Below, in pieces: positions 30,865 through 40,293 of a stretch of 64,000 nucleotides of DNA. A program made the position numbers and the translations under genes. The notes under the pieces were generated by a model, which was not told where the DNA came from, did no database searches, and was given only the letters and a program-made list of their open reading frames with translations. The stretch spans positions 2,666,001 to 2,730,000 of the forward strand of contig AP025685.1 in assembly GCA_022846635.1 (NCBI GenBank). Reading direction: 5' to 3'. Positions within the stretch are counted from its first letter, which is position 1. Every line of letters starts with the position of its first letter. Source of the DNA: Salmonella enterica subsp. enterica serovar Choleraesuis. GTDB lineage: Bacteria > Pseudomonadota > Gammaproteobacteria > Enterobacterales > Enterobacteriaceae.

Positions 30865-32847
30865 ATGAATAATTACGCATATCTTATTAAGGCCAAAGCA
30901 AAAGCCGCCGACGCTAAAAGCCTTTTCTGCTGGTTCTCAGCTAAATCTGACTCTCGCGCAGAACGTGAAATTGCCAACATTCTTGAAGATGCTGATATCG
31001 AAACCGGCCGCGGCGCAGATTATCTGCAACCTGTTCGCACCAACTGGTTTATCACCGATGATTTGCCTGAAGAGCGCGAGCTCGACGAATCATGGTGCGA
31101 CCGCTACGAACTGCAGGACGACGGTCGTACCTGGCATAAAGTTGCCGAAAGCGCTTTAGAACAAAATACTACTGAAAATGCAGAAACCTTCTCTACAGAA
31201 AATGAAGGGTCTGCTGGCACCCAGCCAGATGAGGTGACCACTACATCGACAGTTGACACGGACAATATGGAATATCCAATTGTGAAACTCCGCTTTCCAT
31301 TACAACTCATTTCTCAACTAATCAGCCCAAAACTTCGTTACCACATTAAAAAGGCTGATCGCGTAGAGGTGGGTAGTCTGGAAATGGACACGGATAACAC
31401 CTACGTTCAAAACCTATTGCTGGCAGCAGGAAGTTATCCAGAGATTAAAAGCTACAAACTGGCTGACCTGTGGAAATTGACCGATGCTGTTAAAAAAATC
31501 TGGCCACTGGAAAATAAAGCACCAGAACTATTTTTAATGGTTCAGTTTCTCAAGGCGTGGGTTGGCACCGAATATATTGACCGCGGCCTGCTTCTGAAAG
31601 ACTGGGTGGCAGGAAAGCGCACTAGCGCTATCCAGCGTACCGATGTTAATACATCAGCTGGTAGCTGCATGCTAACTGATCGTAACCCAGAGCTGACCCA
31701 TACCCTGGATGTACTCGATATTGAAATCGCATGCGCGTTATTTCCTGGTGATTATGATATCTACGAAATACCTGTAGGTGTCCATCGGCGCGCCAAAGAG
31801 ATGATTCAGGATAATAAAGCCCCTTGGTCAGTTTGGAGTGATGTTCTCAGGAAATGCCCCGGCATTCTGGATTATTCTCGCGCAGAAATTTTTGCTCTGG
31901 TCCGTTCTGCCCCGGAAAACATTCATGACGATAAAACAGAGTTGCTTGACTATGTGCGTCGGAATTTAACAGAGACAGACCACCAGCACCCTACCCCAAT
32001 AACTCTAGCCGCAGCGCGTCAGTTATCATCAACTGAAGAAATCATTGATGAGGTCAATGTTACCCCCGCAACGCCAATCGCCGAGCCACAGCCAGAACTT
32101 AAAAAAGTCGCTGGCGGACTCTACTCCATTGATGGGTTGATGGGCTCCGCAGCGCCAGCAGCGCCAGCAGCGCCAGCAGCGCCAGCAGCGCCAGCAGCGC
32201 CAGCAGCGCCAGCAGCGCCAGCAGCGCCAGCAGGGATCGTTACTGATGATGTGATGACCGGTCAACCTATTAATGATTCTTCCGCCCTATATACGCACCT
32301 GATGATTGATATTGAATCGATGGGGACACGTACTGATGCAGCTGTGGTTGCTATAGGCGCAGTATTTTTCACGCCAGAGACAGGGAAAACTGGCGAGACG
32401 TTCTATAAAACCATTTCATTGGCATCGTCGGTTACCGTTGGCGCCGTGATGGATCCTGACACCGTTCTATGGTGGTTGCGCCAGTCCGCTGAAGCGCGCG
32501 CGGAAATTGTCTCTGATAAATGCCTGCCATTGAACGAAGTGCTGGCAGCTCTGAGTTCATTCATTGCTGAAAACTCAGCCAATGGACCTGCATCAGTTCA
32601 GATCTGGGGTAATGGCGCGAGCTTTGACCCGGTAATCCTCGAGAATAGCTACCGACTATGCAGTCTCTCCATTCCGTGGAAATTCTTCAATATCCGCGAC
32701 GTGCGGACTGTTGTTGAGATGGGAAAAGTCATCGGTATAAATCACAGAGATATTCCATTCGAAGGTGAGAAACATAACGCCCTGGCTGATGCCCTGCACC
32801 AGGTGAAATACGTTTCAACCATCTGGAAAAAATTAACCGCCAAATGA
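30865..32847 (+). CDS. Hybrid exonuclease: RecE N-terminal region fused to DnaQ-like 3'-5' exonuclease
   Basis: The ATG at 30865 (AAAGGAACC upstream) gives 660 residues. Residues about 1-400 resemble the large non-nuclease N-terminal part of Rac RecE, for example TEYIDRGLLLKDWVAGKRTS, APWSVWSDVLRKCPGILDYS and NLTETDHQHPTP. A linker with nine AAP tripeptides follows. The C-terminal 185 residues form a DEDD exonuclease: DIE (D482, E484), a mid-domain Asp in NGASFDP (about 587) and HNALADA (Asp about 642). The usual RecE nuclease domain is absent. It probably processes DNA for phage recombination. Confidence 0.85.
   Translation: MNNYAYLIKAKAKAADAKSLFCWFSAKSDSRAEREIANILEDADIETGRGADYLQPVRTNWFITDDLPEERELDESWCDRYELQDDGRTWHKVAESALEQNTTENAETFSTENEGSAGTQPDEVTTTSTVDTDNMEYPIVKLRFPLQLISQLISPKLRYHIKKADRVEVGSLEMDTDNTYVQNLLLAAGSYPEIKSYKLADLWKLTDAVKKIWPLENKAPELFLMVQFLKAWVGTEYIDRGLLLKDWVAGKRTSAIQRTDVNTSAGSCMLTDRNPELTHTLDVLDIEIACALFPGDYDIYEIPVGVHRRAKEMIQDNKAPWSVWSDVLRKCPGILDYSRAEIFALVRSAPENIHDDKTELLDYVRRNLTETDHQHPTPITLAAARQLSSTEEIIDEVNVTPATPIAEPQPELKKVAGGLYSIDGLMGSAAPAAPAAPAAPAAPAAPAAPAAPAAPAGIVTDDVMTGQPINDSSALYTHLMIDIESMGTRTDAAVVAIGAVFFTPETGKTGETFYKTISLASSVTVGAVMDPDTVLWWLRQSAEARAEIVSDKCLPLNEVLAALSSFIAENSANGPASVQIWGNGASFDPVILENSYRLCSLSIPWKFFNIRDVRTVVEMGKVIGINHRDIPFEGEKHNALADALHQVKYVSTIWKKLTAK
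32152..32232 (+). repeat. Tandem repeat, nine copies of GCGCCAGCA
   Basis: Nine perfect 9-base units encode an (AAP)9 linker between the RecE-like and DnaQ-like domains. Perfect identity suggests recent expansion and copy-number variation by slippage. Length changes in whole units keep the frame. Confidence 0.97.
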
Positions 32848-32916
32848 TTTCCTAATTTCAGAACGACACATGCCGGTCTTTTATATTTACACGACCGGCT
32901 ATCAGAGGTGATAGCC

Positions 32917-33180
32917 ATGTACGAATTAACACTGTCACCCGCGGAACTCACTGAAATAACAGGGTATAGGCGATACACAGCTCAGCAACGACAACTACGG
33001 TCTCACGGCATTCCATTTACAACTGATGGTAAAAACCAACCGATCGTCTTGCGAAAGCACCTATCCCCAGAAGTTACCAAATTGCCGCAGGTTGATGAAT
33101 ATGTCGCAACAGAACCGAATTTTGACGCCATCTATGGGACGACCACGCAAAGATCCAAAAGATGCCCAGCTTCCTCCTAG
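32917..33180 (+). CDS. DUF4224 family protein (excisionase-position)
   Basis: The ATG at 32917 (CAGAGGTG upstream) gives 87 residues: MYELTLSPAELTEITGYRRY, then TAQQRQLRSHGIPFTTDGKN. This is the DUF4224 pattern, a small helix-turn-helix-like protein almost always found just before and overlapping a tyrosine integrase, probably a directionality factor. It overlaps the integrase start by 47 bases. Confidence 0.85.
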   Translation: MYELTLSPAELTEITGYRRYTAQQRQLRSHGIPFTTDGKNQPIVLRKHLSPEVTKLPQVDEYVATEPNFDAIYGTTTQRSKRCPASS

Positions 33181-34186
33181 GGTAAGTAAAAACAAATTCA
33201 GTTATGTCTGGAAACCAAAAGGGACAAAGCAAAGTGTAAGCCTGGGAAAAATACGTGATACCAGCATCTCTAAATTATGGGCTCGCTATGAGGAAGAGAA
33301 GGCAAAAACTCGCGTAATTATGACATTTTCAAAGCTTTGGGGGCTTTTTTTGGGTAGCCCTGTTTTTACTGAGCTGGCTCCACGCACCCAAAAAGATTAC
33401 CACCAACACCAAAAAAAACTACTTGCCGTATTTGGCAATATGCGTGCGGATGATATACGGATCGAGCAGGTCCGTATTTATATGGATAAGCGCGGCACTG
33501 TCAGCAAAAACCAAGCCAACCAAGAACTATCCAGTATGTCTCGGGTCTTTGGCTGGGGATATGAGAGGGGATATGTGAAAGGGAATCCCTGTAAGGGGAT
33601 TAGGAAGTTCACACTCGCAGATAGAGATGTATACATTCCTGATGCGGACTACCTGGCTATTTATGAATGCGCACCAACAGAAGTCAGGGTTGCCATGGAA
33701 ATATCCTACCTATGCGCGGCACGCCAGGGTGATGTTTTTGATCTTCGCTGGTCTGATATAAATGATGAAGGGATATTTATTAAGCAAAACAAAACTGGGA
33801 AAAAGCAAATTAAGAGTTGGTCCCCTCGCCTCAGAGACGCTATTGAACTCGCGATAAAAAAGCTAGTTGGGCGAACAGCTGAAGGCTATGTCATTCCCGG
33901 AGCCTCTTCTGGAAGAATGCACCCTAAAACGTTTAACACCCGTTGGAATGAAGCAAAAAAAGCAGCTGAGCTGAAGGTGGGCCGGCCAATACCAGGCACA
34001 TTTCATGATATCAAAGCCAAGGCTATTTCAGACTATGACGGGAGCAGCAGGGACAAGCAGCTATTCAGCGGGCATAAAACAGAAAGCCAGGTGTTGGTTT
34101 ATGACAGAAAGACAAAGATCTCACCAACTCTGAACGTGCCAATGCCCAAAAATTTGAATGGCGGGGATGAGGAATATACCAAGTGA
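33134..34186 (+). CDS. int: Tyrosine-type phage integrase
   Basis: From the ATG at 33134 the 350-residue protein starts MGRPRKDPKDAQLPPRVSKN, an arm-type N-terminal domain. The SAM-like core-binding region is around 65-150. The catalytic domain has R197 (CAARQGD), H291 with K294 in the HxxR position (TFHDIKAKA), H314 (SGHKT) and the nucleophile Y323 (VLVYDRK). K in place of the second Arg is seen in this integrase subgroup. It lies 68 bases from the tRNA-Ser 3' end, which is the probable attachment site. Confidence 0.93.
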   Translation: MGRPRKDPKDAQLPPRVSKNKFSYVWKPKGTKQSVSLGKIRDTSISKLWARYEEEKAKTRVIMTFSKLWGLFLGSPVFTELAPRTQKDYHQHQKKLLAVFGNMRADDIRIEQVRIYMDKRGTVSKNQANQELSSMSRVFGWGYERGYVKGNPCKGIRKFTLADRDVYIPDADYLAIYECAPTEVRVAMEISYLCAARQGDVFDLRWSDINDEGIFIKQNKTGKKQIKSWSPRLRDAIELAIKKLVGRTAEGYVIPGASSGRMHPKTFNTRWNEAKKAAELKVGRPIPGTFHDIKAKAISDYDGSSRDKQLFSGHKTESQVLVYDRKTKISPTLNVPMPKNLNGGDEEYTK

Positions 34187-34220
34187 ATATACCAACACTA
34201 TACCAAGAGCCATAAAGCAC

Positions 34221-34250
34221 AAGGGGCTACCTTTCGGTAACCCCTTGTTT
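34221..34250 (+). terminator. Hairpin terminator between integrase and tRNA-Ser
   Basis: AAGGGGCTACC-TTTC-GGTAACCCCTT forms an 11-bp stem with one mismatch, followed by GTTT. It can end both the integrase transcript and the oppositely read tRNA transcript. Confidence 0.7.
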
Positions 34251-34254
34251 AATA

Positions 34255-34342
34255 TGGCGGAAGCGCAGAGATTCGAACTCTGGGAGGGTTTCCCCTCGCC
34301 GGTTTTCAAGACCGGTGCCTTCAACCGCTCGGCCACACTTCC
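34255..34342 (-). tRNA. serT: tRNA-Ser (anticodon UGA), prophage integration site
   Basis: The 88-base minus-strand gene starts GGAAGTGTGGCCGAGCGGTT, has the anticodon loop CUUGAAA (UGA at 34306-34308), a long class II variable arm, and the T-loop GTTCGAATC. It ends with an encoded CCA (CTTCCGCCA). Sequence and neighbour yccA identify the serT locus. The prophage integrase ends next to its 3' end, so the attachment core presumably lies in the 3' part of this gene. The matching copy at the far end of the prophage is outside the window. Confidence 0.97.
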
Positions 34343-34986
34343 GGAATGAGGCGCACTATAAACATCCGGGCCGGACGTGTAAACCCCTTTTTTCATTGAA
34401 TGGCTTAAAAAACGAAAAAACTTGATTAACTGCTGATAATTAAATCAATTTGTCTTTTTTATCAGCAAAATATCCCCGTGATTTTGAATCTCACTATTGC
34501 CTGCTAAGTTATTGTGCGTATGTATTACCCGTTGGTTTTATTCTATGGTTAGTCGATTTTCTCTCACCAGCTACCGTTAAGTGGCTGCATAGACGTATCT
34601 CATTTGCTTTATAGCTTGATTTTCATCCACCCTACCCTGCCCTGCCGATCGCATCCTGAAATGAGCAGTAAGCCACCATTGCGCGGTTATCCAGGGTTAA
34701 TCAAGGCACCCATCGTTAGATACCTCACTTCTTATAATAAGAACTCTTATAAGGAGAGCGCGCTGGAGCCGTTTCGAATAGCTTTTACTCCCAGCCGTGT
34801 TTTTCTCTGTTTATCTTGCAGAGATATCCCACCTACCCTCCAGCTAATACCCTGATATTCTGCCCTGTTTTGCAACTTTTAGGTTTGCGCACGTTAGGGT
34901 AAAGATGGGTAAAACCCCTTTCTACCTTTAATAACGGTGGTTATGCTGAAAACCTACAACACCTGTAATAAAAGAGAGCGTATTCA
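34343..34986. promoter_or_regulatory. Intergenic region between tRNA-Ser and yccA with CpxR box
   Basis: No convincing gene is seen in these 644 bases; a short open frame at 34604-34855 lacks a ribosome site and protein-like features. At 34899-34913 GTAAA-GATGG-GTAAA is a perfect CpxR box (GTAAA-N5-GTAAA), 74 bases before yccA, which is a known Cpx regulon member in E. coli. Confidence 0.75.
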
Positions 34987-35646
34987 ATGGATCGCATAAT
35001 TACTTCCTCGCGGGACAGAACATCGCTACTCAGCACTCATAAGGTGCTGCGTAATACCTACTTTCTTCTTAGCCTGACATTAGGGTTTTCGGCCCTGACG
35101 GCTACTGCCAGCACTATGCTGGCACTGCCTGCACCGGGTCTGATAATCACCCTGGTGGGTATGTATGGATTGATGTTTTTAACTTATCGCCTGGCCAATA
35201 AGCCTACCGGCATTTTGGCGGCCTTCGCTTTTACCGGCTTCATGGGATATATCCTGGGGCCAATGCTCAACACCTATCTGTCTGCCGGTATGGGCGATGT
35301 TATCGCCATGGCCCTGGGCGGTACTGCTGCCGTATTCCTGGGATGCTCCGCCTACGTGCTGACCACTCGTAAAGATATGTCGTTTATGAGCGGCATGCTG
35401 ATGGCAGGCGTAATTGTGGCGTTAGTCGCCATGGTTGCTAACATCTTCCTGCAATTGCCGGGGCTGCATCTGGCGATAAGCGCAGTGTTTATTCTGCTGT
35501 CTTCAGGGCTTATCCTGTTTGAGACCAGCAATATTATTCACGGCGGGGAAACAAACTACATTCGCGCAACCGTAAGCCTCTATGTATCGCTGTACAACAT
35601 TTTTGTCAGCCTTCTTAGCCTGCTGGGCTTCGCCAGCCGCGACTAA
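34987..35646 (+). CDS. yccA: YccA, FtsH-modulating inner membrane protein (BAX inhibitor family)
   Basis: The 219-residue protein has the same length as E. coli YccA and is near-identical in stretches such as [20 protein letters not shown] and the C-terminus SLLGFASRD. Seven membrane segments form the BI-1 fold. YccA binds FtsH and shields jammed SecY from degradation. The upstream CpxR box suggests envelope-stress induction. A terminator follows at 35671. Confidence 0.97.
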   Translation: MDRIITSSRDRTSLLSTHKVLRNTYFLLSLTLGFSALTATASTMLALPAPGLIITLVGMYGLMFLTYRLANKPTGILAAFAFTGFMGYILGPMLNTYLSAGMGDVIAMALGGTAAVFLGCSAYVLTTRKDMSFMSGMLMAGVIVALVAMVANIFLQLPGLHLAISAVFILLSSGLILFETSNIIHGGETNYIRATVSLYVSLYNIFVSLLSLLGFASRD

Positions 35647-35670
35647 CCCCCTCACCCTATACTGCAATCG

Positions 35671-35696
35671 AGCCGGCTTAATTGCCGGCTTTTTTA
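35671..35696 (+). terminator. Terminator after yccA
   Basis: AGCCGGC-TTAATT-GCCGGCT followed by TTTTT is a canonical intrinsic terminator 25 bases after the stop codon. Confidence 0.92.
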
Positions 35697-35802
35697 TGAC
35701 TATCGCAGTTGGCAACGTCTTCAAGACTGGTGCTTTCGACTCTTATTACCAAATCGGTTTTTTGCTACACTGACGCCAGTCCGTAATTTGCAGTGAACTA
35801 AC

Positions 35803-36132
35803 ATGTTAATCTTCGAAGACCAGCAGTTTGAAACCGATAGCGAAGGCTATCTGAAAAATCCTCAGCAATGGCAGGAAGCGCTGGCGCCCGTTATCGCCGC
35901 TGGAGAAGGCATTGAGTTAACGCCTGAGCATTGGGAAGTGGTACGTTTTGTCCGTGAATTCTACCTGGAGTTTAATACCTCCCCGGCAATACGTATGCTG
36001 GTAAAAGCGATGGCGACAAAACTAGGGGAAGAGAAAGGGAACAGCCGCTACCTATATCGCCTTTTCCCTAAGGGGCCGGCTAAGCAGGCAACCAAAATTG
36101 CCGGGCTGCCTAAGCCGGTTAAATGTATTTAG
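35803..36132 (+). CDS. tusE: TusE, sulfur carrier for tRNA 2-thiolation
   Basis: The 109-residue protein matches E. coli TusE. It ends [17 protein letters not shown], where the penultimate Cys accepts persulfide from TusBCD and hands it to MnmA for 2-thiouridine formation at U34. It belongs to the DsrC family. The gene converges with acyP, overlapping by four bases. Confidence 0.97.
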   Translation: MLIFEDQQFETDSEGYLKNPQQWQEALAPVIAAGEGIELTPEHWEVVRFVREFYLEFNTSPAIRMLVKAMATKLGEEKGNSRYLYRLFPKGPAKQATKIAGLPKPVKCI

Positions 36133-36410
36133 TGACGGATCTTAAACTGCCCGTGGTCCTGTGGGGCAGCATGAGGTTCTGATACTACTTTCTCGACCCG
36201 CGCGCTGCGCGGGCCTCCGGCCTCAATCCAGGCCACAAGCCGTTTGACACTTTCTTCATCACCGCTGGCCAGTACTTCTACGCTTCCATCATCCATATTG
36301 CGGGCATATCCGCTTATTCCCAGAGATCTGGCTTGCTGTTGAGTGCTATAGCGAAACCCTACACCCTGCACGCGGCCATATACCCAGATAAGCATGCTGA
36401 CTTGTGACAT
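36129..36410 (-). CDS. acyP: Acylphosphatase
   Basis: The 93-residue protein has the acylphosphatase signature [16 protein letters not shown], in which the Arg (about residue 22) binds the phosphate, followed by the catalytic Asn in [13 protein letters not shown]. The enzyme hydrolyses acyl phosphates such as carbamoyl phosphate. E. coli YccX is the orthologue and lies in the same place next to tusE. Confidence 0.96.
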   Translation of the reverse strand: MSQVSMLIWVYGRVQGVGFRYSTQQQARSLGISGYARNMDDGSVEVLASGDEESVKRLVAWIEAGGPRSARVEKVVSEPHAAPQDHGQFKIRH

Positions 36411-37054
36411 GATGGACCTCTCCCTAACTTATGTGCCTTAACAAGGCGTAACAGACTAATGCGTACCCACTCAGCATAGCAAATTGCCATTTCCCTCCTT
36501 CCATCGTTATAAAAATCATGAAGATGGAAGTTAATGACATGGAAATGAAGAATAGTTATTCCGGGAGGTTTTTATTGCTACCAAATTTAAATCAAAATCA
36601 GTCTAAGAAAATCAAATTAGTATTTAAATAGTATCTTTCGGTTAAAAAGCGCTCCCTCTTTATATCATTCTGATTACACCCCAACGCAACCAGAGGACAA
36701 TAAAAGTAACACTTATTAATATTTCTCCTCAGATGGTAGTACAGTCAAATTTAACTATTGTTGCCCTATACAAAAAAAATCGAGCCAGGAACAATCAAAT
36801 TTAACCATACATTTTAGTAAGTTAGCAAATACCGGTTATTTATTAATCCAAAAATAAATATGACAGAAGCACTTTCAGGCAAATAAAATTAATCTGATTC
36901 AGTATCTTATCCTCCAAACGGATGAACTGTGTGGATAACGAACTATTTCTGTTCATTCTGAGTAGCTATTATTGCCGCCGTTAAAGACGCGAATAGCATT
37001 AAATCTGAAGATAATGATACTCAATCTCTTCCGTATAATAATCGAGATTAAAAA
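36411..37054. other. AT-rich intergenic region upstream of the repeat protein gene
   Basis: About 640 bases without a plausible gene, far richer in A and T than the flanking DNA. The 11-base word TCAAATTTAAC occurs twice exactly 50 bases apart (36745 and 36795), which may mark regulator binding on one helix face. The composition suggests an H-NS-bound control region of an acquired gene. Confidence 0.5.
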
Positions 37055-38332
37055 ATGAAACGTTCAACTTTAAGTTTATTACTTTCATGCGCGATGTTTT
37101 CTGCAGCGAGCTACGCAGTTCCTGTACAGGTGTCTTCATTCGGTAATCTGCCGGATGCCCAGGAAGTTAATGGCTTCCACGGTGCTTTCCTTTACGGGGA
37201 TACTGGTTCTGTAAATGGTTTTGACCTGCCAGTTCTGGGTTATTCCGAAATGGATCACCTGAACGGCTTCCAGCTTGGCGCTGCAGCTGGCTCCCACATC
37301 CGCAACGGCATGAACGGTGCTGCCGTTTCCCTGTTTAACTGGCATGGCGGCGCAGACAATGGTGTAAACCTTGGTCTGGCTAACCAGGTCGGCGATCTGG
37401 CCGGTGCTAACGTTGGTCTTTACAGCGGTACTGCACAGACTACTGGTGTAAACCTGGGTCTGGTAAATACTGAAGGCACTATGGGCGGTACTGGTAACAT
37501 GACCGGTCTGAACGTGGCTGCTCTGGCTAACTACGGTACTGGTAACATGACCGGTCTGAACGTCAGCCCGCTCAACTGGACTCAGCAGGACGCTACCGGC
37601 GCTAACGTAAGCCTGGTAAACCACAACGGTAACATGACCGGCCTGAACGTTGGCGCTATCGCTAACTGGAACGAAGGCAACATGAAAGGTCTGAACGCTG
37701 GCATCGCCAACTGGACTGACAACGACATGAAAGGTGCTAACGTCACCGTTCTGAACCACAACACCAACGTTACTGGTGTAAACATCGGCGCTCTGGGTAA
37801 CGTGAACGAAGGTCACGTTGAAGGCCTGAACGTTGGTGCGGTTAACTGGACCGGCGGCGATACCAAAGGTGTTAACCTCAGCGTCCTGAACCATACTGGC
37901 GATCTGGAAGGTGTTAACGTTGCAGGTATCGCTAACTGGAGCGAAGGTAACATCACTGGTGTGAACGTTGCCCCAATCAACCGCTCCGGCGACGTCACCG
38001 GTGTTAACGTGAGTGCCCTGAACTGGACTAACAACATGACCGGTTTCAACCTGGGTGCTGTTAACCTGGCAAATGATGTTACAGGTGTTAACCTGGGCGC
38101 GGTCAACGTTGCTAACAACGTTACCGGTCTGAACCTGAGCGCCATCAACGTTGCTACTGGCCACACCACTACCGATATCGGTGCGTTCAACTTTGCTGAT
38201 AGCACTAACTTCCAGTTCGGTCTGTTCAACGTAACTAACCACCTGGAAGGTCTGCAGATTGGTCTGATCAACTACGCAGGCGATGCTGCCGTACCAGTTC
38301 TGCCTATCGTGAACTTCCATCGTTCTTTCTAA
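37055..38332 (+). CDS. Secreted repeat protein with G-x-N-repeat beta structure (LA_2272-like surface repeats)
   Basis: The 425-residue protein has a Sec signal peptide (MKRSTLSLLLSCAMFSAASYA, cut before VPVQ). About twenty repeats of roughly 20 residues follow, in two alternating halves of the type GNMTGLNVGAIANW and GVNLSVLNH. The pattern G-[VLA]-N-[VLAI]-x-x-[LIV]-x-N suggests a parallel beta solenoid like pentapeptide or LA_2272-type surface repeats. The C-terminus ends in VNFHRSF, with terminal Phe. Codon use is very biased, like ompA, implying high expression. Absent from this position in E. coli. Function unknown. Confidence 0.8.
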   Translation: MKRSTLSLLLSCAMFSAASYAVPVQVSSFGNLPDAQEVNGFHGAFLYGDTGSVNGFDLPVLGYSEMDHLNGFQLGAAAGSHIRNGMNGAAVSLFNWHGGADNGVNLGLANQVGDLAGANVGLYSGTAQTTGVNLGLVNTEGTMGGTGNMTGLNVAALANYGTGNMTGLNVSPLNWTQQDATGANVSLVNHNGNMTGLNVGAIANWNEGNMKGLNAGIANWTDNDMKGANVTVLNHNTNVTGVNIGALGNVNEGHVEGLNVGAVNWTGGDTKGVNLSVLNHTGDLEGVNVAGIANWSEGNITGVNVAPINRSGDVTGVNVSALNWTNNMTGFNLGAVNLANDVTGVNLGAVNVANNVTGLNLSAINVATGHTTTDIGAFNFADSTNFQFGLFNVTNHLEGLQIGLINYAGDAAVPVLPIVNFHRSF

Positions 38333-38359
38333 GATTTAATCTTAGAAACGATAGCTTCT

Positions 38360-38399
38360 CGCCGGAATCGCGTCGTCCCTATTTGACGCGCTTCCGGCG
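38360..38399 (+). terminator. Long inverted repeat after the repeat protein gene
   Basis: Two 15-base arms (38360-38374 and 38385-38399, CGCCGGAATCGCGTC and its complement with one mismatch) surround a 10-base loop, followed by a T-rich stretch. Probably the transcription terminator. Confidence 0.7.
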
Positions 38400-38609
38400 T
38401 GATTTATTTAAGCATCATCATTTCCCCGTACCTATCGGTACATGATGTCTACAAACACTCTTCTAAACTGATTTCTCAGAGCCATGCCCTCCCGTCATGT
38501 GCTACTCTACGCGCCGTTTCGCGGCCAATACCCGGATGACCAGATACACTATTCAGGTTCATCTACTGCCTATGCCGCCAGATTTCTTGCTTTTCCAGGG
38601 GTTCACCAA

Positions 38610-39839
38610 ATGAATAATTCACAGTCACGCCATAACTCTGATGCCGGTAGCCTTGCTCGCCTGGTACTATCAAAAGGACGCGAGAAATCTCTTTTGCGCC
38701 GCCACCCATGGGTATTTTCCGGTGCCGTAGCCCGCATGGAGGGGAAACCGACCCCTGGCGAAACTATTGATATCGTAGATTTTCAGGGAAAATGGCTGGC
38801 TCGCGGAGCCTGGTCGCCATCGTCCCAGATCCGCGCCCGCGTCTGGAGCTTCGACTCCAGCGAACAAATTGATCAGGACTTCTTTGTACGCCGCCTGAAA
38901 ACCGCTCAACGCCTTCGCGATGTATTGGCTGCGCGCGACGGGCTAAATGCTTACCGGCTGATTGCCGGAGAGTCGGATGGCCTGCCCGGCGTCACTATCG
39001 ATCGTTTTGATAATTTCCTGGTGCTTCAGTTGCTGTCCGCCGGGGCAGAATATCAACGCGCAGCCCTGCTCACCGCCCTGCAAACCTGCTATCCAGAATG
39101 CAGCATTTACGACCGCTCCGATGTTGCCGTGCGCAAAAAAGAGGGCCTGGAACTGATGCAAGGCCCAGTTCTGGGCGAGGTGCCGCCAGAGAATCTGATT
39201 ATCGAAGAACACGGAATGAAGCTGCTGGTAGATATCAAAACTGGACACAAAACCGGCTACTATCTGGATCAGCGCGACAGCCGTTTCGCCACCCGCCGTT
39301 ACGTAGCGGGCAAACGCGTTTTGAACTGCTTCTCGTATACCGGTGGATTTGCCGTTTCAGCGCTGATGGGCGACTGCAAAGAGGTGGTGAGCGTAGATAC
39401 TTCTCAGGATGCGTTGGATGTGGCGCGCCGCAATGTGGAGATCAACCAGCTTGATCTCAGCCGGGCCGACTTTGTCCGGGATGACGTATTCAAGTTGCTG
39501 CGCCGTTATCGGGATAATGGTGAGAAGTTCGACGTCATCGTTATGGATCCGCCTAAGTTTGTAGAAAACAAAGCACAGTTAACCGGTGCCTGCCGCGGCT
39601 ATAAAGATATTAATATGCTGGCGATGCAGCTGCTAAACCCGGAGGGTACTCTGCTGACATTCTCCTGTTCCGGCCTGATGACTCAGGATCTGTTCCAGAA
39701 AATTATCGCTGATGCCGCCCTGGATGCTGGCCGTGACGTACAATTTATAGAGACATTCCGCCAGGCAGCGGATCATCCGGTACTGGCCACCTACCCTGAA
39801 GGGCTATATCTGAAAGGGTTTGCCTGCCGGGTCATCTGA
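38610..39839 (+). CDS. rlmI: 23S rRNA m5C1962 methyltransferase RlmI
   Basis: From the ATG at 38610 the 409-residue protein has an N-terminal PUA domain ([20 protein letters not shown]), an [20 protein letters not shown] central part, an AdoMet domain ([18 protein letters not shown]) and motif IV DPPKF plus the catalytic-Cys region FSCSGLM. It methylates C1962 of 23S rRNA. It is about 13 residues longer at the N-terminus than E. coli RlmI. A further upstream frame to 38484 is unsupported. Confidence 0.95.
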   Translation: MNNSQSRHNSDAGSLARLVLSKGREKSLLRRHPWVFSGAVARMEGKPTPGETIDIVDFQGKWLARGAWSPSSQIRARVWSFDSSEQIDQDFFVRRLKTAQRLRDVLAARDGLNAYRLIAGESDGLPGVTIDRFDNFLVLQLLSAGAEYQRAALLTALQTCYPECSIYDRSDVAVRKKEGLELMQGPVLGEVPPENLIIEEHGMKLLVDIKTGHKTGYYLDQRDSRFATRRYVAGKRVLNCFSYTGGFAVSALMGDCKEVVSVDTSQDALDVARRNVEINQLDLSRADFVRDDVFKLLRRYRDNGEKFDVIVMDPPKFVENKAQLTGACRGYKDINMLAMQLLNPEGTLLTFSCSGLMTQDLFQKIIADAALDAGRDVQFIETFRQAADHPVLATYPEGLYLKGFACRVI

Positions 39840-39900
39840 CTTGAAATAGCCGGGAGTGACCACATATTAACTGCAGACCAAACGCTTACAGGAGGTCATT

Positions 39901-40218
39901 ATGATTGCCAGTAAATTCGGAATTGGCCAGCAAGTTCGCCACTCCCTGTTAGGGTATCTTGGCGTCATCGTTGATATTGACGCCGAGTATTCGCTCGAAG
40001 AACCAGAGAGCGATGATATGGCTCTCAATGACAACCTGCGCAATGCCCCCTGGTATCACGTTGTGATTGAAGACGAAGAAGGTAAGCCGATACGTACCTA
40101 TCTGGCCGAAGCTCAGCTTAGCGGCGAACTTAGCGCTGAGCATCCAGAGCAACCTTCCCTGGATGAACTGGCCGCCAGTATTCAGCGCCAGCTGCAGGCT
40201 CCCGGGCTTCGAAATTAG
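39901..40218 (+). CDS. hspQ: Heat shock protein HspQ
   Basis: The 105-residue protein has the length of E. coli HspQ and an identical start [20 protein letters not shown]. HspQ is a hemimethylated-DNA-binding-fold protein that acts as specificity factor for Lon protease. A strong AGGAGG lies seven bases before the ATG. A bidirectional terminator separates it from yccU. Confidence 0.97.
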   Translation: MIASKFGIGQQVRHSLLGYLGVIVDIDAEYSLEEPESDDMALNDNLRNAPWYHVVIEDEEGKPIRTYLAEAQLSGELSAEHPEQPSLDELAASIQRQLQAPGLRN

Positions 40219-40249
40219 CCCTATTAAACCAAGATCCTGTTTCAACGAT

Positions 40250-40277
40250 AAAAAACCGGCCCAGGCCGGTTTTTTCT
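40250..40277. terminator. Bidirectional terminator between hspQ and yccU
   Basis: AACCGGCC/GGCCGGTT stem with A-run before and T-run after serves both converging genes. Confidence 0.9.
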
Positions 40278-40293
40278 TATCTGACTATGGGAA

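Noticed and set aside
32029..32265. Cys/Trp/Arg repeat protein on the minus strand
   Set aside because: It is the reverse frame of the nine-copy AAP-coding tandem repeat.
34186..34260. Exact attachment core sequence
   Set aside because: The second prophage end is outside the window, so the duplicated core cannot be defined.
34604..34855. 83-codon frame between tRNA-Ser and yccA
   Set aside because: There is no ribosome binding site, the composition is odd and I see no similarity to known proteins. It overlaps the upstream control region.
37136..38320. 394-codon minus-strand open frame
   Set aside because: It mirrors the repeat protein gene. Repetitive, codon-biased DNA keeps the opposite frame open. 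Its product is a Val/Thr-rich artefact.
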